The notes beneath the pieces are model-generated. The model was not told where the DNA came from, ran no database searches, and saw nothing but the letters and a program-made list of their open reading frames with translations. The translations under genes were made by a program, and so were the position numbers. Source: Actinomycetes bacterium (lineage in GTDB: Bacteria; Actinomycetota; Acidimicrobiia; Acidimicrobiales; RAAP-2). From it: a stretch of DNA of 5,721 bases. The DNA lies in NCBI GenBank assembly GCA_021795095.1, contig JAJYPU010000122.1, forward strand, positions 1 to 5,721. Reading direction: 5' to 3'. This document shows, one piece after another, positions 1 through 4,915 of the stretch (position 1 is its first letter; every line of letters starts with the position of its first letter).

Positions 1-65
<65 letters not shown>

Positions 66-92
66 GACACGCCGTAAACGACGCGAAGGGGA

Positions 93-122
93 ATTGTAGT
101 GCCCCGAGGCCCTCGCTTTCCA
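93..122 (-). promoter_or_regulatory. Putative promoter of tRNA-Thr
   Basis: On the minus strand a TACAAT hexamer (93-98, five of six matches to TATAAT) lies 27 nt before the mature tRNA 5' end. It is preceded at 18 nt by TGGAAA (117-122, four of six matches to TTGACA). This would start transcription near position 86 and leave a leader of about 20 nt for RNase P to remove. The elements are seen in the sequence; their use is inferred. Confidence 0.5.
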
Positions 123-134
123 CCCGGGCCGCAC

Positions 135-140
135 TACCCT
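135..140 (+). promoter_or_regulatory. -10 box TACCCT of a probable leaderless promoter
   Basis: TACCCT ends six bases before the ATG at 147, and no Shine-Dalgarno sequence lies between them. A -10 element at this distance would place the transcription start at or next to the A of the ATG, as in actinobacterial leaderless genes. No convincing -35 hexamer is visible. The same spacing recurs at other starts in the window, which strengthens the call. Confidence 0.55.
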
Positions 141-146
141 TTGTGC

Positions 147-677
147 ATGCGTATCCGCTTGGTCGACGAGGGTGACGCCACGGCCCTGATGAACATCTAC
201 AATCCCGAGGTCGTCGAGACCACGGTGACCTTCGACCTGGTGGCGCGGACCTACGACGAACAGGTCACTTGGATCCGCCGACACCGTGCGACGCACCCCT
301 GCCTGGTCGCGGTAAACGAGGACGACGAGGTCGGCGAGGTCGGCGCCGACGGGGACCGGATCATCGGTTTCGCCCTGGTCTCGCCCTTTCGCGAACGCCC
401 CGCCTATCTCACCACGGTCGAGAACTCGGTCTACGTCCACCGCGGGGCCCGCGGCCGCGGGGTGGGCGAACTGCTCTTGCGCGAGTTGATCGCGCTGGCC
501 CAGGAGTCGGGCTTCCACTCCCTGATCGCGCGAATCGTGGGCGAGAACGACGGGTCGATCCGGCTCCACGAGAAGTGCGGGTTCACCCTGGTGGGAACCG
601 AGATCGAGGTAGGCCGCAAACACGGGACCTGGCTCGACGTCGTCGAGTACCAGTACGTCATGCCCGACCGGCCCTAG
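147..677 (+). CDS. GNAT N-acetyltransferase, phosphinothricin acetyltransferase (PAT/MddA) type
   Basis: Predicted 176-residue cytoplasmic acetyltransferase that would transfer acetyl from acetyl-CoA to an amino group. It has the PAT-type signatures in order: YNPEVV near residues 18-23 with TFD at 28-30; ENSVYV at 92-97; the acetyl-CoA pyrophosphate loop R-G-R-G-V-G at 102-107; ENDGSIRLHEKCGF at 133-146; and WLDVVEYQ near the C-terminus. Family members include phosphinothricin and methionine sulfoximine acetyltransferases, but the substrate here cannot be assigned, and resistance should not be assumed. An acidic insert at about residues 57-70 lies in a hairpin that is shorter in relatives and contains an exact 9-base tandem duplication. 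The ATG at 147 is preferred over an in-frame upstream start at 99 because homology begins with RIRLVDEGD and a TANNNT box sits six bases before it. The stop shares CTAG with the convergent downstream gene. Confidence 0.9.
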   Translation: MRIRLVDEGDATALMNIYNPEVVETTVTFDLVARTYDEQVTWIRRHRATHPCLVAVNEDDEVGEVGADGDRIIGFALVSPFRERPAYLTTVENSVYVHRGARGRGVGELLLRELIALAQESGFHSLIARIVGENDGSIRLHEKCGFTLVGTEIEVGRKHGTWLDVVEYQYVMPDRP

Positions 678-2284
678 CTGACGAGCGCCCGTTCCTCGGG
701 CCAGGACCACTGGGTCCAACGCCCCATCGGCGCGATGAGCACGCCCCCGAGGATCGCGACTGCGACCGCGATGAGCAGGGGGTTCGCCTGGACCAGTCCC
801 GTGAGCAATTGGCGGCCACCGGGCAGCCCGATGAAGGGCCCGGTGATCGTGAGCAGCAACAGCCAGAAGTGCTCACGGCCCTTGTAGCTGGCTGCGAGCA
901 GCACGAGTCCCCAGGCGAGGTACCAGGGCTGGACGACCGGGCCGAGCTCGACCACGAGCACGAGCGACAAGCCCAGGGAACGGACCCAGCCGCGCCGCTC
1001 GCCGTTCCAGAGCAGCCAGAGCGCGAAGGCCCCCGCCGTCGCGAAACCGAGGAATCGGGTGACCGAGAGCACCGTCGTGACCGAGATGGACTGGAGGCCC
1101 ACAGCGTGCAGGGTGTTACCGAGCGCCATCCCGAGCGCCGTCGCCGGCGCCGCCCACGATCGGACGGTGCCGTTGGAGAGCAGGTTCTGGATCCACCCGA
1201 AGCCGAACCCGGCAAGCCACGAGGAGACCCCGAGGGTCGCCGCCGCGACGAGTGTGGCCTTAGCGATGGGCACGAGGCGCTCCTTGATGCGCGCCGTCGG
1301 CCCAAGCCAGGTCCAGGCCACGTAGGCGAGCCCGAGCGCCGCCGGCGCCTTGATCGCGGTGGCCGCTGAGCAGAAGAGCAGCGCCCACCACGGTTGTCGC
1401 CGCACGGCGAAGGCGATGCCGATGACGAGCAGGCCAGTCATGATCGCGTCGTTGTGGGCGCCCCCGATCAAGGTCAAGAGCACCAACGGGTTCATCGCAC
1501 CCAGGACGAACGCCTCACCGGGGTCTCGGCCGAGCGCGCGCGCGAGCATGGTCAGACCGAGACCGATCAGCGCGACGGCGACCACCTCGAGGATCCGCAG
1601 GCCGACCACCGTGGCGAGTTGGTTGTGGCCGGTCAGGCGGGCGATACTGCCGTCGAGGAACAAGAAGAGTGGCCCGTAGGGGGCCGGCGCGTTGCCCCAG
1701 AGCGGGTCCACCGGGTTCACGTACGGGCTTGAGCCAAGCGAGAAGGGTCCGAGCACGTAGGGGCTCAGGTGGTGGCTCGTCATCTCCCCCTGGGCCGCGT
1801 AGCTGAAGACGTCACGCGAGAACATCGGCGGCGCGATGATCATCGGCAGGCTCCAGAGCACCAGCATGATCCACAGACGCCGCGTCGGCGAGCCGGGGTG
1901 GATCTTCATCACCTCGACCAGGCGGAGCCACACGCGCATCAGCAGCAACAGGCCACCGTAGACGAGCACGATCGCGACGATGGACTTGGTCTCGCTCGGC
2001 GTGCCCGTGACGTTGGCCGATGGCTCGCCGAAGAACCACGTATTGGCCATGTCGAGCTTGAAGGGCGAGTTTGTGAAGGTTCCCCCCGCGAGGATCAGGC
2101 TCATGGCGAGCAGACCGAGCGCGGCCGGCTGCCAGAGGAAGTCCCAACCCTCGAAGGGCCCCGGCTTGAAGCGGCCGAGTGGGGTGTAGCGGCGTTCGAG
2201 CGCCTGGACACCCGTCTCGAACCCGTTCGCGAGACGTTCGTAGTGGTGACGGATGCGCTCGGTCAACACCCGGACTCGATGCAC
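674..2284 (-). CDS. mptB: Polyprenol-phosphomannose-dependent alpha-1,6-mannosyltransferase, MptB-like (GT-C fold)
   Basis: A 536-residue polytopic membrane protein resembling MptB, which in mycobacteria and corynebacteria uses polyprenyl-phosphate-mannose to extend the alpha-1,6-mannan core of lipomannan on the outer face of the membrane. After a basic cytoplasmic N-terminus (about 1-48) hydrophobic spans begin near residue 51 and recur to about 517. Diagnostic motifs are P-x-MFSRDVFSYAAQG (152-166, where Asp158 fits the acidic residue of the first large GT-C loop), APAPYGPL (199-206), GGAHND (274-279), IKAPAALGL (311-319) and VQPWYLAWGL (451-460). Length is about normal for the family. The GTG at 2284 is supported by AGGAG four bases upstream. 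Exact linkage and acceptor in this organism are unknown; a related GT-C mannosyl- or glucosyltransferase is the alternative. Its stop overlaps that of the acetyltransferase by four bases. Confidence 0.82.
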   Translation of the reverse strand: MHRVRVLTERIRHHYERLANGFETGVQALERRYTPLGRFKPGPFEGWDFLWQPAALGLLAMSLILAGGTFTNSPFKLDMANTWFFGEPSANVTGTPSETKSIVAIVLVYGGLLLLMRVWLRLVEVMKIHPGSPTRRLWIMLVLWSLPMIIAPPMFSRDVFSYAAQGEMTSHHLSPYVLGPFSLGSSPYVNPVDPLWGNAPAPYGPLFLFLDGSIARLTGHNQLATVVGLRILEVVAVALIGLGLTMLARALGRDPGEAFVLGAMNPLVLLTLIGGAHNDAIMTGLLVIGIAFAVRRQPWWALLFCSAATAIKAPAALGLAYVAWTWLGPTARIKERLVPIAKATLVAAATLGVSSWLAGFGFGWIQNLLSNGTVRSWAAPATALGMALGNTLHAVGLQSISVTTVLSVTRFLGFATAGAFALWLLWNGERRGWVRSLGLSLVLVVELGPVVQPWYLAWGLVLLAASYKGREHFWLLLLTITGPFIGLPGGRQLLTGLVQANPLLIAVAVAILGGVLIAPMGRWTQWSWPEERALVS

Positions 2285-2288
2285 ACCA

Positions 2289-2293
2289 CTCCT
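2289..2293 (-). promoter_or_regulatory. Shine-Dalgarno site of the MptB-like gene
   Basis: On the minus strand AGGAG (inside GAGAGGAG) lies four bases before the GTG at 2284 and fixes that start. It is the only strong Shine-Dalgarno sequence at a gene start in this window. The 46 bases between the start and the tRNA-Tyr terminator show no clear TANNNT box at leaderless spacing. Confidence 0.6.
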
Positions 2294-2330
2294 CTCGACG
2301 TCTCACAGGGTTCAGCGGAAGAACACTGAC

Positions 2331-2359
2331 GGCCGACCCCGCCGGAGGCGGGGTCGGCC
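2331..2359 (-). terminator. Terminator hairpin of tRNA-Tyr
   Basis: A perfect 13-bp G+C-rich inverted repeat, GGCCGACCCCGCC and GGCGGGGTCGGCC, with a 3-base loop, starts one base after the encoded CCA of tRNA-Tyr. No long T tract follows, only the T-containing stretch GTCAGTGTTCTTCC, so it is not a textbook intrinsic terminator. Strong stems with weak T tracts are usual in high-G+C actinobacteria. It separates tRNA-Tyr from the MptB-like gene on the same strand; some read-through into that gene is possible. Confidence 0.75.
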
Positions 2360-2360
2360 A

Positions 2361-2445
2361 TGGTGGGCCGGGAGGGATTTGAACCCCCGTAGGCAAAGCC
2401 GTCTGGTTTACAGCCAGATCCCATTGGCCGCTCGGGCACCGACCC
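2361..2445 (-). tRNA. tRNA-Tyr (anticodon GTA), complete with encoded CCA
   Basis: On the minus strand the acceptor stem GGGTCGG/CCGGCCC closes with one G-U pair. It is followed by a D-stem CCC/GGG, an anticodon stem TCTGG/CCAGA around the loop CTGTAAA, a long class II variable arm (GGC-TTT-GCC), a T-arm with loop TTCAAAT, discriminator A and encoded CCA at 2361-2363. The anticodon GTA (2409-2411) reads UAC and UAU. The total length of 85 nt and the long variable arm are typical of bacterial tRNA-Tyr. Confidence 0.97.
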
Positions 2446-2452
2446 GTCGAGC

Positions 2453-2458
2453 ATCCTA
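2453..2458 (-). promoter_or_regulatory. -10 box TAGGAT just upstream of tRNA-Tyr
   Basis: On the minus strand TAGGAT ends seven bases before the mature 5' end of tRNA-Tyr at 2445. If used, transcription would start at or within a base or two of the mature 5' end, leaving little or no leader for RNase P. No clear -35 element is seen at 16-18 nt. Confidence 0.5.
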
Positions 2459-2502
2459 CAAGACCGCCACCCCCACCGTCGCCTCGGCCCGGGCCCGTCT
2501 TC

Positions 2503-2508
2503 TACCAT
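2503..2508 (+). promoter_or_regulatory. -10 box TACCAT of a probable leaderless yajQ promoter
   Basis: TACCAT ends exactly six bases before the yajQ ATG at 2515, the same spacing as at the acetyltransferase gene. The intervening GGGGCC is at most a weak Shine-Dalgarno match. The box lies 44 bases from the divergent tRNA-Tyr box, so the 69-base gap carries two opposed promoters. Confidence 0.55.
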
Positions 2509-2514
2509 GGGGCC

Positions 2515-3003
2515 ATGCCGAGTTTTGACGTCGTCTCAGAGATCGACCTTCAAGAGGTGCGAAACGCGGTCGACCAGGCCAACCGCGAGGCCGGGACCCG
2601 CTTCGATTTCAAGAACACCAACGCAATCATCGAGTTCGCCGAGAAGGAGTTGTCGCTCAGCGCCAGCACCGAGGACCGCCTGCGCGCGCTCTACTCGCTG
2701 CTCGAGGAGAAGTTGGTCAAACGCAACGTGTCGCTCAAGTCACTCGACCCGGGCAAGGTCGAGGAGGCGAGCCACGGTTCGGCCCGCCAGAAGGTCTCGT
2801 TGCGCGCGGGAATCTCCCAAGAGGTCGGCAAGCAGATCAACAAGCTCATCAAGGAGATGGGGGTCAAGAGCCTCAGCTCCTCGATCCAGGGCGATCAGGT
2901 CCGAGTCACGGGCAAGCAACGCGACGACCTCCAGTCGGCGATCGCCCACCTCAAGGAGGCCGAGCTCGCGGTCCCCCTGCAGTTCACCAACTTCCGCGAC
3001 TAG
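2515..3003 (+). CDS. yajQ: YajQ family nucleotide-binding protein
   Basis: A complete 162-residue member of the YajQ (UPF0234) family. These cytoplasmic proteins consist of two small alpha/beta domains. They are reported to bind nucleotides, and a Xanthomonas homologue is a cyclic-di-GMP-responsive effector that binds a transcription factor. The family signatures are intact: MPSFDVVSEIDLQEVRNAVD at 1-20, TRFDFK at 28-33, the KR-V-LK stretch at 69-75, the IQGDQVRVTGK-RDDLQ block at 124-140, and the C-terminal PLQFTNFRD (154-162). In most relatives FDFK is followed by G; here it is followed by N (FDFKNTNA). Length is the usual one. The gene stands alone, divergent from tRNA-Tyr, and its stop overlaps that of the GtrA gene by four bases. 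Function in this organism is inferred from the family only. Confidence 0.95.
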   Translation: MPSFDVVSEIDLQEVRNAVDQANREAGTRFDFKNTNAIIEFAEKELSLSASTEDRLRALYSLLEEKLVKRNVSLKSLDPGKVEEASHGSARQKVSLRAGISQEVGKQINKLIKEMGVKSLSSSIQGDQVRVTGKQRDDLQSAIAHLKEAELAVPLQFTNFRD

Positions 3004-3503
3004 CGACGAGCCTCTTCGACGCTGAGGTGCTCGTCCATCTCGTCGAGGGTGTGGTCGTGGAAGATCCGGTTGAAGACCATCATCTTCAAGACCCAGAACA
3101 GGCCGAAGCTCACGAGGTTGGTCGAGGACACCAGCGCGGTGTTGATGATGTGGGCCCAGTGGTGGTCCTTGACCATGTCCTTGGCCCAGGCGGCACCGAG
3201 CATCGAGACGCCGATGCCGAGGAACGACATCGCCCAGAAGGGCACGATCTCAGTGCGGAAGTGGCTGCGCCCGCGCTTGCCCCAGGTCCAGTTACGGTTC
3301 AGGTAGTACGACGGCAGCGTCGCGATCAGGTTCCCGTAGACCGTCGCGTAGATGACGCCCTTGACAATGTGGAACCCGTAGAGCACCGAGATCGATGTGA
3401 AGGACACCACGGTCGAAACGACCGAGACCGACGTGAAACGGATGATCTTACGACCCTCGTGGGTCTTGGACCACGCCCAGAGGGCGCGCAGCCGTTCAAT
3501 CAT
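3000..3503 (-). CDS. GtrA-family integral membrane protein
   Basis: A 167-residue protein with four predicted membrane spans (about residues 22-43, 47-65, 86-107 and 118-141). A hallmark PSYYLNRNWTWG motif (64-75) follows span two, which identifies the GtrA family (PF04138). Family members are linked to polyprenyl-phosphate sugars. GtrA itself is thought to translocate lipid-linked glucose in O-antigen glucosylation, and actinobacterial homologues act in cell-envelope glycan assembly. The N-terminus is amphipathic and basic; the C-terminal tail after residue 147 is charged and probably cytoplasmic. The ATG at 3503 is preferred over an upstream in-frame start at 3578, because the longer version would add a non-hydrophobic Arg/Pro-rich extension, would overlap the divergent thioesterase start, and has no match to the family. 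TAGGCT lies seven bases before the chosen start. Sugar and partner glycosyltransferase are unknown. Confidence 0.88.
   Translation of the reverse strand: MIERLRALWAWSKTHEGRKIIRFTSVSVVSTVVSFTSISVLYGFHIVKGVIYATVYGNLIATLPSYYLNRNWTWGKRGRSHFRTEIVPFWAMSFLGIGVSMLGAAWAKDMVKDHHWAHIINTALVSSTNLVSFGLFWVLKMMVFNRIFHDHTLDEMDEHLSVEEARR
3005..3035. other. Hairpin just after the yajQ stop, possible weak terminator
   Basis: GACGAG-CCTC (3005-3014) can pair with GAGG (3024-3027) and CTCGTC (3030-3035), giving ten pairs with a two-base bulge and a nine-base loop. It begins one base after the yajQ stop and lies inside the 3' coding end of the convergent GtrA gene. No T tract follows. It may help end yajQ transcription, or may simply reflect the coding sequence. 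Confidence 0.25.
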
Positions 3504-3510
3504 CCGGACT

Positions 3511-3516
3511 AGCCTA
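3511..3516 (-). promoter_or_regulatory. -10 box TAGGCT of a probable leaderless GtrA promoter
   Basis: On the minus strand TAGGCT ends seven bases before the ATG at 3503, with no Shine-Dalgarno sequence in between. The identical hexamer occurs six bases before the DinB start. It supports choosing the short form of the GtrA protein. Confidence 0.5.
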
Positions 3517-3554
3517 CCCGTCGGCGCCCGGCCCGGGTAACGCAGGCGCGGTGT

Positions 3555-3560
3555 CACAAT
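3555..3560 (+). promoter_or_regulatory. Possible -10 box CACAAT of the thioesterase gene
   Basis: CACAAT ends five bases before the ATG at 3566. It matches TATAAT at four positions but lacks the first T, so it is weaker than the other boxes. GGAG at 3561-3564 is only one base from the ATG, too close to act as a Shine-Dalgarno site. Leaderless initiation is therefore the simpler reading. It shares a 62-base divergent spacer with the GtrA promoter. Confidence 0.35.
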
Positions 3561-3565
3561 GGAGC

Positions 3566-4432
3566 ATGTCCGAAGCACTCGATTTTCTGCTCACCCTGCT
3601 CGACCTCGAGACCATCGAGGTCAACACCTACCGGGGTCAGCACCCCAAGGAGGAGCGCCAGCGGACCTTCGGGGGACAAGTAGCCGCCCAAGCGCTGATG
3701 GCCGCGGGTCGAACGGTCGAGCGCGGCCGGGTGCACTCGTTGCACTCCTACTTCCTGCGCCCCGGCGATCCCAGCACGCCCATCCTCTACGAGGTCGACC
3801 GTATCCGAGACGGCCGTAGCTTCACGACCCGCCGGGTCGTCGCGATCCAGCACGGTCGCGCGATCTACAACATGCAGGCGAGCTTCCACACCGACGAGTC
3901 GAGCCTCGAGCACCAGTTCCCCATGCCCGAGGTCCCCGGCCCCGAGACGATCGCCCCCCTGGCCGAGCGGGTCCAACTCGAGTTCGGCGAGGTCGACGAG
4001 TGGTTCAAGCGCAAGCACCCAATCGACCAGCGATTCATCGGCGAGCTGCCCTGGAGCCCGCGACGCGACCGCGAGCCACGCCAGCGGCTCTGGATCCGCG
4101 CCGACGGCGAGCTGCCCGAGGACCCGTTGCTGCACGCCTGCGTGGTGACCTACGCGAGCGACATGAGCCTCTTCGACGCGATTCTCGCCCCCCACGCCAT
4201 CAACTGGAATGACGGAACCTTCATGGGCGCGAGCCTGGACCACTGCATGTGGTTCCACCGCGACCTGCGCGCCGACGAGTGGTTGCTCTACGACACCGAC
4301 TCGCCCATCGCCCACGGGGGCCGGGGTCTCGCCCGGGGCTTCCTCTTCGACCGCTCCGGTGCGCTGTGCGTCTCGATGGTCCAAGAGGGTCTCACCCGGG
4401 TCGTCGACCCGACGCGTGCGGTCCGGGACTGA
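3566..4432 (+). CDS. tesB: Acyl-CoA thioesterase II (TesB type)
   Basis: A complete 288-residue double-hotdog thioesterase that hydrolyses acyl-CoA to free fatty acid and CoA in the cytoplasm. E. coli TesB has 286 residues. The N-terminal hotdog carries RTFGGQVAAQAL (33-44) and VHSLHSYFLRPGDP (56-69). The C-terminal hotdog carries YASDMSLFD (196-204), ASLDHCMWFHR (222-232), DEWLLYD (237-243) and MVQEGL (271-276). The E. coli catalytic residues Asp204, Thr228 and Gln278 map at a constant offset of five to Asp199, Ser223 and Gln273, so the middle residue is Ser rather than Thr, a conservative change that should keep the hydroxyl. The ATG at 3566 is chosen because family homology starts at SEALDFLL; an in-frame GTG at 3551 adds five unsupported residues. 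The DinB gene follows after 18 bases. Confidence 0.95.
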   Translation: MSEALDFLLTLLDLETIEVNTYRGQHPKEERQRTFGGQVAAQALMAAGRTVERGRVHSLHSYFLRPGDPSTPILYEVDRIRDGRSFTTRRVVAIQHGRAIYNMQASFHTDESSLEHQFPMPEVPGPETIAPLAERVQLEFGEVDEWFKRKHPIDQRFIGELPWSPRRDREPRQRLWIRADGELPEDPLLHACVVTYASDMSLFDAILAPHAINWNDGTFMGASLDHCMWFHRDLRADEWLLYDTDSPIAHGGRGLARGFLFDRSGALCVSMVQEGLTRVVDPTRAVRD

Positions 4433-4438
4433 CACTCC

Positions 4439-4444
4439 TAGGCT
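4439..4444 (+). promoter_or_regulatory. -10 box TAGGCT of a probable leaderless DinB promoter
   Basis: TAGGCT ends exactly six bases before the ATG at 4451 and begins six bases after the tesB stop codon. No Shine-Dalgarno sequence is present in the 18-base gap. The gap alone would suggest an operon; the box suggests the gene also, or only, has its own leaderless transcript. Confidence 0.5.
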
Positions 4445-4450
4445 CCGCGT

Positions 4451-4915
4451 ATGGACCTCAACCAGTACCGCAAGGACTACGCGGACGCGACGTCGACCTT
4501 CCTCGCCGTCGCACGCGGAGTCCCCGACGACCAGTTGGACCGGCACGTGCCCGGCGGCTGGTCACCTCGCCAGATCATCCACCACCTCGCCGACGCCGAG
4601 ACCGAGTCGGCCGGGCGCCTGCGCCGGCTGGTGGCCGAGCCGGCGGGCTCGTCCCTGCTCGCCTTCGACGAGGACGCGTGGGCGCGCAGCGACGCCCTCG
4701 GCTATCAGGCCTTGCCGGTGGGCACGTCGCTCGCCGTCGTCGAGAACCTGCGCGCCAACTCGCTCGCCGTCCTCGAACGGTTGAGCGAGGGCGACCTCGA
4801 GCGATATGGCGAGCACAGCGCGCGGGGCCGCTTCAGCCTCGCGGACTGGCTCGAGGCCTACACGCGGCACCCGCGGGTGCACGCCGAGCAGATTCTCGAG
4901 GCGCTGGGCGCCTAG
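4451..4915 (+). CDS. DinB superfamily protein, putative metal-binding four-helix bundle
   Basis: A 154-residue protein with the DinB/YfiT-like layout: a helical bundle with three histidines positioned to bind a divalent metal. Here these are likely His45 in WSPRQIIHHLADAE (37-50) and His140 and His144 in the C-terminal RHPRVHAEQI. Family members include Bacillus YfiT, mycothiol- or bacillithiol-dependent transferases and many proteins of unknown function. I cannot say which activity applies, and the name DinB does not imply a DNA-damage role. The W-S-x-x-x-I-x-H-L-A signature and the overall length are typical. The ATG at 4451 is supported by a TANNNT box six bases upstream. The gene ends GCC TAG inside a 12-base palindrome, and its stop overlaps that of citrate synthase on the other strand. 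Confidence 0.85.
   Translation: MDLNQYRKDYADATSTFLAVARGVPDDQLDRHVPGGWSPRQIIHHLADAETESAGRLRRLVAEPAGSSLLAFDEDAWARSDALGYQALPVGTSLAVVENLRANSLAVLERLSEGDLERYGEHSARGRFSLADWLEAYTRHPRVHAEQILEALGA

Noticed and set aside
147..677. Herbicide (phosphinothricin) resistance gene
   Set aside because: The family is right, but many such acetyltransferases act on other amines or methionine analogues; nothing in the sequence fixes the substrate.
687..701. Small hairpin GCCCG-TTCCT-CGGGC ten bases after the acetyltransferase stop
   Set aside because: Only five base pairs, lies in the coding end of the MptB-like gene and has no T tract; too weak to call a terminator.
269..1369. 366-codon plus-strand open frame spanning the acetyltransferase end and the antisense of MptB
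   Set aside because: Composition is dominated by Arg, Gly, Pro and Glu with no domain; it is in another frame of two well-supported genes. Long antisense open frames are expected in high-G+C DNA.
1769..2329. 186-codon plus-strand open frame opposite the 5' part of the MptB-like gene
   Set aside because: His/Arg/Glu-rich noise-like translation, antisense to motif-containing coding sequence, no start signal.
3027..3512. 161-codon plus-strand open frame opposite the GtrA gene
   Set aside because: Shadow of the GtrA gene; its translation is His/Asp/Val-rich with no membrane spans or motif.
3551..3565. Alternative GTG start for tesB five codons upstream
   Set aside because: No initiation signal precedes it, the added residues have no family support, and the ATG at 3566 has a near -10 match at leaderless spacing.
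3554..4546. 330-codon minus-strand open frame opposite tesB
   Set aside because: Low-complexity Val/Gly/Asp/Glu/Ala-rich translation without motifs, fully antisense to tesB, whose catalytic residues are intact.
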